Source: Acidobacteria bacterium UBA2990 (GTDB taxonomy: Bacteria > Acidobacteriota > Vicinamibacteria > Vicinamibacterales > UBA8438). From it: a DNA stretch of 37,403 bases. The stretch is from the NCBI GenBank assembly GCA_002347025.1, contig DEAE01000006.1, positions 1 through 37,403 of the forward strand. The letters are read 5' to 3'. This document shows, piece after piece, positions 1 through 9,336 of this stretch; within the stretch, counting starts at the first letter, position 1, and each line of letters opens with the position of its first letter. Position numbers and translations under genes: made by a program. Under the pieces are notes generated by a model, which saw nothing but the letters and a program-made list of their open reading frames with translations, did no database searches and had not been told where the DNA came from.

Positions 1-489
1 AGGCTGCGGCTGGGGGACAGTAAGAGCCCCATGGCTGCGGCGGGCACTTTCGGACTATTTTGATGAGAAGCTGACAGGGCTGACCTTGAGGTTGGTCCTG
101 TCATTAATCAGTGATAGCTATTCCTTCATTGCCACGCAGTTGGCTCTAGACGGTAGCTCCCTCTACTGAACTTCGACCAGTGGGTTGACGTGGAAGTGAT
201 GCAGTTCAGCGGCCTGGATCCCTGTAGGCCAAGTTCGCCACACCTTCACGAAATCGGCTAACGGGTTCTCACTCGAGATTTCAGGGTTTATTTGCAAAGG
301 CTCGACAGCCTTACCTGGTGTCGTTCAAACACCTTCCACTCGTTATAGAATCCCTCAGTGATTTTCAATCTGTCATCCTACAGGTTGCATGGCTGTTGAG
401 CTCGAGCGTGTTCTAGGCTCTGGCCCCACTGCACAGAGTTGATTACAGAACGATTTCCTGTAGAAGCGCCTCAAAGAAAGGGCTCCAAA
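1..489. other. Non-genic stretch at the window edge
   Basis: I found no convincing coding region, RNA gene or strong hairpin here. The first ~60 bases are G-rich with imperfect repeats of a CTGCGGC-like element, but no reading frame of useful length covers them. The stretch ends at the exported-protein gene that starts at 490 and presumably holds its promoter, which I could not place with confidence. Confidence 0.5.
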
Positions 490-1254
490 GTGACTAGGAC
501 TGGCACAGTGGTACTAATGGCAGTGTATTTTTTGATTGGCGTGTCGACTGGGTTTGCCCAAGATATGCTGCCTGCGGCTGTGGTCCAAATTGTTCCTTGC
601 GTATTAAACGAAGGCTATGCCGTGCAGGATGCCGTGCGGGTGGCCCGGTCATTGCGCCGTGATGAGAATTCCCCCAATGCGGCGTTTATCCGTGAGCCTC
701 TTTTCCTGGATCCAGCATTTAGTGAACGTTACGATTTAGTTGCGGCTTTGTATTACCCAAGCTTTTCTGAGCTGATATCTCGGCGAGAAGCTAATCAAGC
801 AAGCACAGCGCCTAGACCGGAACCTAGGACCCGGTTGCGCGATGTTATGGCCTGCAACTTCGCAGCTAGTACCATCAGGCTCAGTCGGGCTATTCCAGAG
901 ACAGATGGATTTACGGGTGGTGACACCTTGATGACCGTCCGTTATTGTGAGCTTGAAGAAGGTAGAGACCTTTCAGATGCGTTCGAATTTGTGCAAAGCA
1001 TAGCTACTGCCTACAGAGCCGAGAATAGTAATTTGTTAATGCAGGTCACGACACCTCGATTGGGCAACCGGATCGGAAGGCCAGCTGGAAGGAGGCTGCG
1101 TGTGAATACGGTGGCCTCTACATCAACCGCAATGGCTGAAAGGCTCGATTTATCTCGGAACGGGTTTAATGCCTTACAAGGATTGACGAGCCCGATGAGG
1201 TGTTCTGTGCCAGCACTGTGGCGAACCTATGCGACCTTCAGGCGCGGTAATTAA
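490..1254 (+). CDS. Exported protein of unknown function with an internal duplication
   Basis: I do not recognise this 254-residue protein. I prefer the GTG start at 490, because an AAAGGG Shine-Dalgarno-like run ends about eight bases upstream and the protein then begins directly with a signal peptide (hydrophobic VVLMAVYFLIGVS, likely cleavage after GFAQ). An in-frame TTG at 439 would add 17 unlikely residues. The mature part appears to hold two related halves. Each opens with a C-x-L-x-E-G-x4-D-A pattern (PCVLNEGYAVQDA and YCELEEGRDLSDA), and each has a later cysteine (MACNFAAS and MRCSVPAL), so two disulfides or a duplicated fold are plausible. The gene stands alone; the next gene is convergent. 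Export is well supported and function is not known. Confidence 0.75.
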   Translation: MTRTGTVVLMAVYFLIGVSTGFAQDMLPAAVVQIVPCVLNEGYAVQDAVRVARSLRRDENSPNAAFIREPLFLDPAFSERYDLVAALYYPSFSELISRREANQASTAPRPEPRTRLRDVMACNFAASTIRLSRAIPETDGFTGGDTLMTVRYCELEEGRDLSDAFEFVQSIATAYRAENSNLLMQVTTPRLGNRIGRPAGRRLRVNTVASTSTAMAERLDLSRNGFNALQGLTSPMRCSVPALWRTYATFRRGN

Positions 1255-1329
1255 TTTCGACTAGATTCGGGGGCACTGGCTCTGTTGTGACCAAACTGGC
1301 AAGTGCTCCGCCTCCTACCTTTGCCTCAA

Positions 1330-2357
1330 TTAGTCTGGGTTTTCCAGACGTTCATAAATCCGTAGAACCGTCAAAGGGGAAACCCCGATCTGTCGAATTG
1401 GAATTTCATTGTGATTCGTTAGGTCGATTGTTCTCGACGCTTCATTGACGTCGATGCCGGCTTGGTGTTGCAGCGTCGCCTTTTGCCATAGGTCTCGGTA
1501 GTAGTTTTGAACGAGATCGATCCGATTTAAGTCTTCGACGGGGCCCCCGTGTCCCGGAATAAAAATGTCGAAGTCTAGGGCTTTCAGGTTATCTAGTGTC
1601 TGTGGCCATTCATCAACGAATCCGTCTCCAAGAAATGAGGGTCCGGCCAACGCCATGTCACCGGTGAACACGACTTTGTCTGCGGGGAAATACACCGCTA
1701 CATCGCCGCCGGTATGGGCTCTACCTAAGAACAGGATCTGAATTTCCGCCTTCCACGGTAGAGGGTCATGCGTGTCTTCATGGTGACCGTAGGTGGAATA
1801 GGTGTGATTTCCTCGAAATCTTGGACGTGGGCAGCGAAGAGTTCAAGGTCGGTTTGGAGTCGATTGCGTTCTGCTTCGTCCGTTGTGCTCACGATCTGAT
1901 CCCTAAGTTGGCGCAATCTAGCGTCGTTTCCGGCGAGTCCCCGTGTGTAGGTCGGTTCGTCGAGGGGCGAAGCGGCCAATTTCATGTAGGTGAACTCGTG
2001 GCCGATGATGGGTATATCTGAGAACTCTTGGTTGCCGTGAGCATGGTCCCAGTGGTGATGGGAATTGATCAGGGCTGTTATTGGGTTGGAAGTAAGGGTT
2101 GCAACTGCTGCAATCAGTTCACGTGCTTTGGCAGGTGTAACGTGTGAATCGACTAGAACGACATCTTTGTCGTTGACGATCACCAAGGAATTGCTGTTAA
2201 ACACAGGGTCTGTCGTTTGCGCCAGGTAAATTCCGTTCCTGATTTCGGTGAACCGGTGGGTGTCGGTGGTAATGGGCTGGGCCTGTATCAATAACCCGGC
2301 CGTTGTGCAAAACGAGAGGAGCATCAGCCCACGAAGGAGCGACGGTTGTCTTGTCAT
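1330..2357 (-). pseudogene. Metallo-beta-lactamase-fold hydrolase, frameshifted
   Basis: Two consecutive minus-strand reading frames together make one MBL-fold hydrolase. The N-terminal part (2357 to 1725) has a signal peptide ending near LIQAQ and the metal motif HxHxDH (HHHWDH, residues 100-105). The C-terminal part (1695 to 1330) has the FTGD aspartate region and the PGHGGP histidine. Between them, in the second frame, lies LGRAHTGGD with the third zinc-ligand histidine, so neither piece alone holds a full metal site. The frame changes at about 1745-1748, where CGGAAATT would restore the frame if one more G were present. No X-XXY-YYZ slippery heptamer is visible, so a genuine mutation or a one-base sequencing/assembly error is likelier than programmed frameshifting. 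The intact form resembles the SoxH-like/quinoprotein-relay MBL group, with unknown substrate. Confidence 0.8.
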
Positions 2358-2557
2358 GGCTCTTTCTGTATTTGTGGCGGGTTCGGTGACTAGTTGTTCT
2401 AGATCGAGGACGAGAACTCGGTCAATGGTAGCAAGGATCGGTTCGATAGTTGGTTCGGGCTTCTACCTGATGTGCGTGGCAGAGCCCATTGACTCATTTG
2501 TTGATCGCAGAGAACCACAGAGCTACACTGGGCGACGAGACGTCTTGAGATAGCCTC

Positions 2558-4951
2558 ATGAGAACATTTCTGGCTTTATGTGCCGGTTTCTGTGCTTTGT
2601 TTGCTGTTGCGATGAACCCCTATCACAATGGTCTCGGGGTTCCTGTGTCCGCTCAGGCAAAGGCTGAAGCTACGCAAGTGTCTACCCCGAAAGCCGATCC
2701 GAATCAGGTGGTTCGGACCACCTGCATTTCTTGCCATAACGATCGGTCTGTCCGCGGCAATCTGTCGCTGGAAGATTTCGATGTGGAAGTAGCCGCTGAC
2801 AACTCTGAAGTGGCTGAGCGGATGGTTCGTAAGCTTAGGGCCGGCATGATGCCGCCTCGGCCGATTGGACGACAAGAAGGCGAGGCCTTGCTCAGATTGG
2901 TCGAGGAGCTGGAGCGTAATCTCGACACGGCTGCTGTTAAGGCTCCCAATCCTGGGGTTCGGACTTTCCAACGTCTCAACCGACCTGAGTACAGTCGTGC
3001 TATCCGTGATCTTCTTGGGCTTGATGTGGACGCTGGAGACTGGTTGCCCCTCGACCAACTGAGCGCGAACTTCGACAACATTGCCGATGCCCAAACTCTG
3101 TCGCCGATGTTGCTTGAGTCGTATCTCAATGCGGCGAGTGACATCAGTCGTCTAGCAATCGGTGAACAACAGACATCCGCTGCAGACCAAACCTACTCGA
3201 ACTCGGAGTATATCTCGCAGCATCCTTGGGATTACGTCGAGGGCGCTCCGTATGGGACCCGGGGAGGTATGGTTGTCGACCATGTATTCCCAGCTGATGC
3301 GGAATACGTCTTCGGACTAACTTTTACTTCTGGGGCCAACACTAGAATCGAAGATGTTGATGTTTCAATTGATGGTGAACGCATTGCGTTGTTGCCTTTC
3401 AACACTGACCGCCGGGTCGGTGCGGATGGCCGCGGTGGAGCCCTGACTGAGACAGAGCCTATCTTCGTGAGGGCTGGACAGCATCGGTTGGCTGCGGCTT
3501 TCATTCGACGGTCAGATGGTCCCTACGAGGACTTGATTCGTCCTCACGACTGGTCGTTCGCTGGTGGAGGTTCAGGTGGTGCTGGTGTCACAACGCTACC
3601 TCATCTGCGGGACCTTGTTGTAAGCGGGCCCTACAATGTGACAGGTCTGTCAGACACACCAAGCCGCCAGCGGGTGTTCACATGCCGGCCGACAGGACTT
3701 AGTGATGCCTACCCATGCGCTCGTGACATCATTACGCGACTTGGTCGAGAGGCGTATAGACGTCCATTGACGACTAGAGATCTCGATGGCTTGATGTCGT
3801 TCTATGAGGCTGGTGTTGCCGATGGAGGTTTTGAGATTGGGGTGCGGACAGCCCTCGAAGCGATGCTGGCAAGTCCCCACTTTGTCCTGCGGCTTGAGCG
3901 TGAGCCTGTCGACCCTCCACGCAGTGGCTATCGCGTGAGCGATGTGGACCTGGCCTCTAGGCTGTCGTTTTTCCTATGGGGGGGATCTCCAGACGAAGAA
4001 CTTCAGACTCTGGCTGATCAAGGCAGATTGTCACCTGATGAACTAGAGCGACAAACGTTACGGATGTTGGCAGACCCTCGGTCAGAGGCTTTAGGCAGAC
4101 GCTTTGCGTCACAGTGGTTTCGGTTGCAGGATATGGACAAAGTCCGACCTGATCCGAATTTTTATCCCAACTACGACGAAAACCTTGCCAAGGCCATGCG
4201 GCGAGAAACCGAACTTTTCTTTACAAATCTAGTTCAGGAAAACCGCAGCCTGCTGGACCTCTATCGAGCGGACTTCACGTTTGTTGATGAGCGGCTTGCC
4301 CGTCACTATGGAATTCCTGGTGTTGCCGGTCGGCAATTCAGACGGGTCGTTTACCCCGACGAGACTAGGCGAGGTGTTCTCGGTCATGGAAGCATACTGG
4401 TGCTCACGTCACTTGCTAATCGCACGTCGCCGGTGCTTCGCGGCAAGTGGGTGATGGAAGTGCTGCTTGGAACGCCCCCTCCACCTCCTCCACCTGACAT
4501 ACCGGCTTTGGAGGACACAGAGGGAGCGTTGGACGGTCGGTTGCTAACTACTCGCCAACGACTCGAATTGCATCGGTCGAATCCAAGTTGCGCCTCGTGT
4601 CACCGACTGATCGATCCGATAGGCCTCGCTCTGGACAATTTCGATGTTACTGCCCGATGGCGTTTGCGAGAGAATGGTGCTCCGCTCGACACGCTTGGGA
4701 GTTTTTATGATGGCACCATTGTGTCGACGCTCGGTGGACTGGTTGATGCGCTGCTAGCGCGACCGATTCCGTTGGTCAGGACTTTCACGGAGAACTTACT
4801 TGCTTTTGCGATTGGACGCCGGGTGGAGCATTTCGATCAGCCAGCAGTTCGCGGCATTGCACGTTCTGCCGAGCTAAACGATTACCGTATGGCTTCGTTC
4901 GTCTTGGGGGTAGTTGCGAGCGACGCATTTCAGCGGAAGCGGGAGCAGTAA
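2558..4951 (+). CDS. DUF1592-family diheme c-type cytochrome-like protein (cassette 1)
   Basis: This 797-residue exported protein has the full planctomycete-type architecture. It has a signal peptide (residues 1-34), a cytochrome-like domain with CISCH at 56-60 and GMMPP near 96-100 as a possible axial methionine, DUF1587 (~130-195), a beta-rich middle region, DUF1595 (~385-420), DUF1592 (~460-585), DUF1588 (~590-650), a proline run (TPPPPPPPDIPAL) and DUF1585 beginning with a second CxxCH (CASCH, 678-682). Two c-heme sites are therefore visible, suggesting electron transfer in the periplasm. The partner and substrate are unknown for the family. It is the first gene of a four-gene plus-strand run and lies 55 bases before the DUF1552 gene. 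The ribosome site before the ATG is weak (GAGAT). Family assignment is strong; biochemical role is inference. Confidence 0.93.
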   Translation: MRTFLALCAGFCALFAVAMNPYHNGLGVPVSAQAKAEATQVSTPKADPNQVVRTTCISCHNDRSVRGNLSLEDFDVEVAADNSEVAERMVRKLRAGMMPPRPIGRQEGEALLRLVEELERNLDTAAVKAPNPGVRTFQRLNRPEYSRAIRDLLGLDVDAGDWLPLDQLSANFDNIADAQTLSPMLLESYLNAASDISRLAIGEQQTSAADQTYSNSEYISQHPWDYVEGAPYGTRGGMVVDHVFPADAEYVFGLTFTSGANTRIEDVDVSIDGERIALLPFNTDRRVGADGRGGALTETEPIFVRAGQHRLAAAFIRRSDGPYEDLIRPHDWSFAGGGSGGAGVTTLPHLRDLVVSGPYNVTGLSDTPSRQRVFTCRPTGLSDAYPCARDIITRLGREAYRRPLTTRDLDGLMSFYEAGVADGGFEIGVRTALEAMLASPHFVLRLEREPVDPPRSGYRVSDVDLASRLSFFLWGGSPDEELQTLADQGRLSPDELERQTLRMLADPRSEALGRRFASQWFRLQDMDKVRPDPNFYPNYDENLAKAMRRETELFFTNLVQENRSLLDLYRADFTFVDERLARHYGIPGVAGRQFRRVVYPDETRRGVLGHGSILVLTSLANRTSPVLRGKWVMEVLLGTPPPPPPPDIPALEDTEGALDGRLLTTRQRLELHRSNPSCASCHRLIDPIGLALDNFDVTARWRLRENGAPLDTLGSFYDGTIVSTLGGLVDALLARPIPLVRTFTENLLAFAIGRRVEHFDQPAVRGIARSAELNDYRMASFVLGVVASDAFQRKREQ

Positions 4952-4993
4952 ACTTAGGCAGGTGCCGCTGCTGAGCGTATACCTGTCGGAACT

Positions 4994-5001
4994 AAGAGGA
5001 G
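4994..5001 (+). promoter_or_regulatory. Ribosome binding site deciding the DUF1552 start
   Basis: AAGAGGAG lies five bases before the ATG at 5007. It is the strongest Shine-Dalgarno match near this gene and places the start 31 codons inside the longest possible frame, directly ahead of the Tat-like signal. Confidence 0.75.
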
Positions 5002-5006
5002 AAATC

Positions 5007-6395
5007 ATGGTGCTAATCAGTGGGAAGCACCTGCCGCGCAGGAGATTTTTACGTGGCATAGGAGCAACCGTAGCTTTGCCGTTCCTTGATGCCATGGTGC
5101 CGGTCGGTCGCCTCGGTTCTGCCGTGTTGGCTAAGGCGAGCCAAACACGTTTGGTTTGCATCGAGGAGGTGCACGGTTTACCTGGTTGTAACGAATGGGG
5201 CGCGACTAGGCACCTGTTTGCACCTGAGACTGTGGGAAGGGATTTCGATTTGGTGGATGACAATCCCTTCAAGCTACTCGAATCTTTTCGCGATCACTTG
5301 ACGATCATTAGCAATACCGATGTCAGGATGGCCGAAGCCTTTGCCCCTCCGGAGATTGGTGGAGATCATTTTCGCTCGTCGTCTGTATTCCTCACCCAGT
5401 CCCATCCGAAGCAGACTCAAGGCTCAGACCTGTTTGTTGGAACTTCACTAGATCAGTTGTATGCGAGGCGTTTCGGGCAGAATACCCCGTTGCCTTCGAT
5501 GCAGTTCTGCATTGAGAATCTAGATCAAGCCGGTGGGTGCACCTACAACTACTCATGCGCGTATACCGATTCAATAAGCTGGGCATCGCCGAGTGAACCC
5601 TTGCCCATGATTCGGGATCCCCGGATTGCTTTCGACATGCTGTTTGGGGCGGGAGGCTCCCCCGAGGAGCGGGCCGATCGCCGGGCGACACGTAAGAGTA
5701 TTCTGGACTGGATTTTGACCGACGTGGCCGAAGTGCGGAAAGAGCTGGGCGCTGTGGACCAACGGAGGTTTGACCGTTATCTGGACAATGTGCGCGAGGT
5801 CGAACGCCGGATCCAGCTGGTGGAGCGGCGCAATGATGGTGTGGAGTCACGAGAGCTGCCAGATGCTCCCCCTGGGGTGCCTGACTCGTTTTCGGAGCAC
5901 ATGCGACTGATGTTTGACCTGCAGGTGTTGGCGATGGAAACAGATATGACCCGTGTGATTTCGTTCAAGACTGGACGCGATGCTCAGAATCGGGTGTTTC
6001 CGGAGAGCGGAACGAACCGGCCGTTTCACCCGGCGTCTCACCATGGCGATGACGAAGAGCGGATCATGGACTTCAACACGATTTGTAAGTATCGCGTCGG
6101 ACAGCTGGCCTACTTTCTTGAACGGCTACAGGGGACGATGGAGGGAGAGGACTCGCTACTTGATAAGACGGCCATTATCTGGGGTTCACCGATGGCCGAC
6201 GGCAACATACACAACCATCGCCGTTGTCCCCTGGCTCTGCTAGGCGGTGCCGATGGGTACCTTCGAGGAAATTTGCATCTGAAGGCGGCTGATGGCACGC
6301 CAATGGCGAACGTAATGCTCAGCTTGATGCAGGGGCTTGGGCTTGAGATCGAGAGCTTCGGTGACAGCAGTGGCACGTTTTCTTTATCCGCGTAA
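5007..6395 (+). CDS. DUF1552 protein with Tat-like signal (cassette 1)
   Basis: This 462-residue DUF1552 protein begins at 5007, where AAGAGGAG (4994-5001) sits five bases before ATG. An upstream in-frame start at 4914 would overlap the previous gene and bury the signal. PRRRFLRG at residues 10-17, followed by a hydrophobic stretch (IGATVALPFLDAM), is a Tat-like signal. Family landmarks are a TQGSDLFVGTSLDQ segment, the SCAYTDSISW block, a coiled-coil-prone middle (VREVERRIQLVERR), a histidine-rich PASHHGDDEE motif and a DGxxHNHRR segment. DUF1552 genes usually follow DUF1592 genes, as here, which implies joint action in the envelope. No reaction is established. The N-terminal region after the signal reads CIEEVHGLPGCNEWG instead of the VPNGI-type motif of the second copy in this window, so it is a divergent subgroup. 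Confidence 0.92.
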   Translation: MVLISGKHLPRRRFLRGIGATVALPFLDAMVPVGRLGSAVLAKASQTRLVCIEEVHGLPGCNEWGATRHLFAPETVGRDFDLVDDNPFKLLESFRDHLTIISNTDVRMAEAFAPPEIGGDHFRSSSVFLTQSHPKQTQGSDLFVGTSLDQLYARRFGQNTPLPSMQFCIENLDQAGGCTYNYSCAYTDSISWASPSEPLPMIRDPRIAFDMLFGAGGSPEERADRRATRKSILDWILTDVAEVRKELGAVDQRRFDRYLDNVREVERRIQLVERRNDGVESRELPDAPPGVPDSFSEHMRLMFDLQVLAMETDMTRVISFKTGRDAQNRVFPESGTNRPFHPASHHGDDEERIMDFNTICKYRVGQLAYFLERLQGTMEGEDSLLDKTAIIWGSPMADGNIHNHRRCPLALLGGADGYLRGNLHLKAADGTPMANVMLSLMQGLGLEIESFGDSSGTFSLSA

Positions 6396-6427
6396 CCCAG
6401 CACTCAGGGATGGCAGGGGAGTGGCCA

Positions 6428-8269
6428 GTGGAATTGAGATGTAGAGCGGTAGCGTTGGCTGGGGTTCTGGTGCTTGGGGTCGTGCTGAGGGCGGCACCAT
6501 CCAGTACCCCAGTGGCTGATGCTGCACGCCGCGGGGACTTAGATGCGGTGCGTGGGTGGCTTCAGACAGGCGAGGATGCCAATGGAGCCCACGGTGACGG
6601 GATGTCAGCGCTACATTGGGCCGCTGATCGTGGCGACCGTCCGATGGCCGAAATGCTGCTCCATGCAGGAGCCAACCCAAATGCGGTAACCCGAATCGGA
6701 GATTATTCGCCACTACACATAGCGAGTGCATCGGGACACACCTCGGTTATTGAGTTACTGCTACTGGCCGGTGCTGATGTCTTGGCTGTAACGACGAGTG
6801 GTAGTGTAACTTCGCTGCATCTCGCTGCGGCTTCCGGTGTAGGGCCGGCAGCGGCTATGTTGCTTGACCATGGGGCAGAAATTGATGCCGTGGAGACCGC
6901 TTGGGGGCAGACACCGCTTATTTTTGCTTCCGCTCTTGGCCGGGTAGATACCGTGGATGTTCTGTTGGCAAAAGGAGCTGACCCTTCCATCACCACCAAA
7001 GTGGTCGATCTCGTTACTGAAGGTCGATTAGCTGAAGCGGCTAGGGGGCGGCAGCGTGAGGTGTTAGCGGCGTTTGAGGAAGGTGGTGTCCGGGCAACTT
7101 CGCGTCAGGTTCAGGCAGCGGTGCTTGCGGCACGAGCCCGGTATCTGTCTGGTGATCTTGAAGATGAGATGGAGGATGTTGCCTCTAGCACTCGACCACC
7201 AATTATCGATACAAAGGGGGGATTGACGGCCCTTCTGCACGCTGCTCGACAAGGTCACATGGGTGCAGTGACAGCATTGCTCGATGGAGGGGCGGATATT
7301 AATCAGGGTAGTGCCGGTGATGCAACGAGCCCGCTATTGATGGCAACGATCAATGGGCAGTTTGATCTGGCGATGCTGCTGATTGCACGTGGAGCCGATC
7401 CTAATCAGGTCGCCACCCTAAACGGTGTAGCCCCATTGTGGGCAACTATCAATGCTGAGTGGCAGCCGCGTACTCGGTTCCCGCAGCCCCAGCAACATGG
7501 GTTCCAGCAATCCACTTATCTTGATGTGATGAGGGCGTTGCTTGAAGCTGGGGCTGACACGGATGTCAGGCTTACCCGTCATCCCTGGTACATGGTCTAC
7601 AGTGGATGCGGGAATCGGAACTGTGGTCTCGTAGACACCGAGGGCTCTACGGCGTTCTGGCGGGCTGCCTATGCTACAGATCTCCCAGCGATGCGTCTGC
7701 TGGTCGAATATGGCGCTGATCCTAACATTCCGACTAAAGCACCGCCGCCACGCCGAGCACGTGGTGGGACAACGGCTGAGAATGCCGATGAGGTGGGCGT
7801 CACAGTAGCGCTACCTTCCGCGCCTGGGTTTTGGGTAGCGACCGATTTATCGATACTGGGACCTGACCCGTCGGGTTTACCGCCCTACAAGGAGGGCGAC
7901 CCGGCTGTATATCCGCTCCATGCGGCATCCGGAGTCGGTTATGGGGAAGGGTTTGCGGGTAATGCACACCGTCATGCGCCAGATGCCTGGCTCCAAACAG
8001 TCAGGTATCTGGTTGAACTTGGGGCAGACGTGAATCAGCGGGACCACAATGGCTACAATGCCATTCACCATGCTGCTGCTCGGGGTGACGACTTGCTTAT
8101 CCTCTATCTGGTGGAGGAGGGTGGAGACGTCACTGCTGTAAGCCGGAGAGGTCAGACGACGGCGGATATGGCCAACGGCCCGGTGCAGAGGGTTTCACCG
8201 ATGCCTGAGACGGTAGCGCTTCTTGAAAAGCTCGGTTCAAAGAACAACCACAACTGTGTTTCTTGTTGA
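6428..8269 (+). CDS. Exported ankyrin-repeat protein (cassette 1)
   Basis: This is an ankyrin-repeat protein of about 613 residues. I favour GTG at 6428, preceded by AGGGGAG (6415-6421) with a six-base spacer; ATG at 6410 is the alternative and lacks a spaced ribosome site. The N-terminus is hydrophobic (VALAGVLVLGVVL), a likely signal peptide, so the repeats would act outside the cytoplasm. About eleven repeats are visible, with typical SALHWAADRGD, LLHAGANPNA and YNAIHHAAARGDD patterns, interrupted near the middle by a cysteine-bearing insert (GCGNRNCGL) and a proline/arginine-rich linker (KAPPPRRARGG). The C-terminus ends in CVSC, a CxxC pair. It starts 32 bases after the DUF1552 stop, so co-transcription is likely. 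A protein-binding scaffold role is the family expectation; the partner is unknown, and DUF1592/DUF1552 are the obvious candidates. Confidence 0.9.
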   Translation: MELRCRAVALAGVLVLGVVLRAAPSSTPVADAARRGDLDAVRGWLQTGEDANGAHGDGMSALHWAADRGDRPMAEMLLHAGANPNAVTRIGDYSPLHIASASGHTSVIELLLLAGADVLAVTTSGSVTSLHLAAASGVGPAAAMLLDHGAEIDAVETAWGQTPLIFASALGRVDTVDVLLAKGADPSITTKVVDLVTEGRLAEAARGRQREVLAAFEEGGVRATSRQVQAAVLAARARYLSGDLEDEMEDVASSTRPPIIDTKGGLTALLHAARQGHMGAVTALLDGGADINQGSAGDATSPLLMATINGQFDLAMLLIARGADPNQVATLNGVAPLWATINAEWQPRTRFPQPQQHGFQQSTYLDVMRALLEAGADTDVRLTRHPWYMVYSGCGNRNCGLVDTEGSTAFWRAAYATDLPAMRLLVEYGADPNIPTKAPPPRRARGGTTAENADEVGVTVALPSAPGFWVATDLSILGPDPSGLPPYKEGDPAVYPLHAASGVGYGEGFAGNAHRHAPDAWLQTVRYLVELGADVNQRDHNGYNAIHHAAARGDDLLILYLVEEGGDVTAVSRRGQTTADMANGPVQRVSPMPETVALLEKLGSKNNHNCVSC

Positions 8270-8343
8270 GCAGCACGACTGGAAGGGATGGACTCAGTTT
8301 GGCGTTGTTGTTACTGCTTACGGTGACGCATGGGAGATTGTCG

Positions 8344-9123
8344 GTGGGCGGACTACTACGCAAGTTCTTGCGAACTAGTGTCGCTCTTGTTGTCTTGACA
8401 ACCCTCCTGCCGCTATCAGAGACCTCTTTAGGGCAGGGTCACCCACCTTGGTTACAAATGACTGTTGTTCAGGTAGAACCAACCAGTGTGGACGAGTTTC
8501 TGGCTGCTCAGGGTGAGCTCTCTGCTCTTGAGGAAGAGGCTGGAACGAGCTGGCGCAGTGTGACCCGAACAGCCATTTTTGGTGATACCTACCAGTTTTT
8601 GATCATGTCGCCATTTTCGGATTTTTCGACCTTTGGGCAGGCTGTTGATGCCGGTCCAGACCGGGCCGCCGTGATCAACAGAATACGTAGCGCCATCACG
8701 AGTAGGCAGACTTACGCCCTACGTGCTACCCCAGCGATCGATAATCCACTGCCAGACGACGAGGAACCGACACTCATGCTGGTCCAGTTTGTCTCAGTGC
8801 TGCCAGGTCGAGAGGAGGAATACCTTCGTGTCATGGTGGATGACGTATTGCCCTATTTTGACGAGGCGGAGATGCACCATACGAGTGGCGCCATTATGCT
8901 GGGTGGTGCAAGTGGGTATGTCCATGTTTTCCATGTTGAGAACTTTGCAGGGCTTGATCAGGGGTCACCGCTGGCTCAAGCGGTTGGAGTCGATGGAGCC
9001 CAAGAGATTACGGCTAAGCTGTCTGGTGTGGTGACACGCATCGAGCAGTGGCTTGTCCACTATCTGCCAAACCAAAGTTTTAGATCAGATGCAAAAAATG
9101 AGGCGGACTCAGAGCCATTCTAG
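8344..9123 (+). CDS. Exported tandem dimeric alpha/beta-barrel-like protein
   Basis: This protein has about 259 residues. GTG at 8344 is chosen because GGGAG (8332-8336) sits seven bases upstream and a signal peptide follows (LRTSVALVVLTTLLPLS, cleavage near SLGQG). A TTG at 8263 overlapping the previous stop is possible but less likely. The mature protein seems to contain two copies of a ferredoxin-like barrel unit: MTVVQVEPTSVDEFLAAQ at the start of the first and LVQFVSVLPGREEEYL at the start of the second, each followed by helices and a strand such as YQFLIMSPFSD or YVHVFHVENF. This resembles NIPSNAP/antibiotic-monooxygenase-like folds but lacks a motif that fixes a reaction. It lies 74 bases after the ankyrin gene and may be the fourth gene of the cassette 1 operon. 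Confidence 0.72.
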   Translation: MGGLLRKFLRTSVALVVLTTLLPLSETSLGQGHPPWLQMTVVQVEPTSVDEFLAAQGELSALEEEAGTSWRSVTRTAIFGDTYQFLIMSPFSDFSTFGQAVDAGPDRAAVINRIRSAITSRQTYALRATPAIDNPLPDDEEPTLMLVQFVSVLPGREEEYLRVMVDDVLPYFDEAEMHHTSGAIMLGGASGYVHVFHVENFAGLDQGSPLAQAVGVDGAQEITAKLSGVVTRIEQWLVHYLPNQSFRSDAKNEADSEPF

Positions 9124-9336
9124 GAACGTTGGCCTCCCCTAAGCTATCGAACATCAATCCGCATTCTAGTGATTGCTGCTGAGCGTTGACGTGGGAAGGT
9201 CGGATCCTGTGTGGATGTTATCTCGAGATGTAGTGCAAAGGCCTGAAATTTGGCACCTGACTTGTTCAGGACAAGCGTCGAAGGCAAGAAAGCTGTGCCT
9301 GCCTAGACCAAGATACGAGTAATAACGGAGGGGAAT

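Noticed and set aside
4480..4500. Proline-codon run in the DUF1592 gene as a possible unstable repeat
   Set aside because: The same proline linker occurs at the matching place in the cassette 2 gene and is a normal part of this family between DUF1588 and DUF1585.
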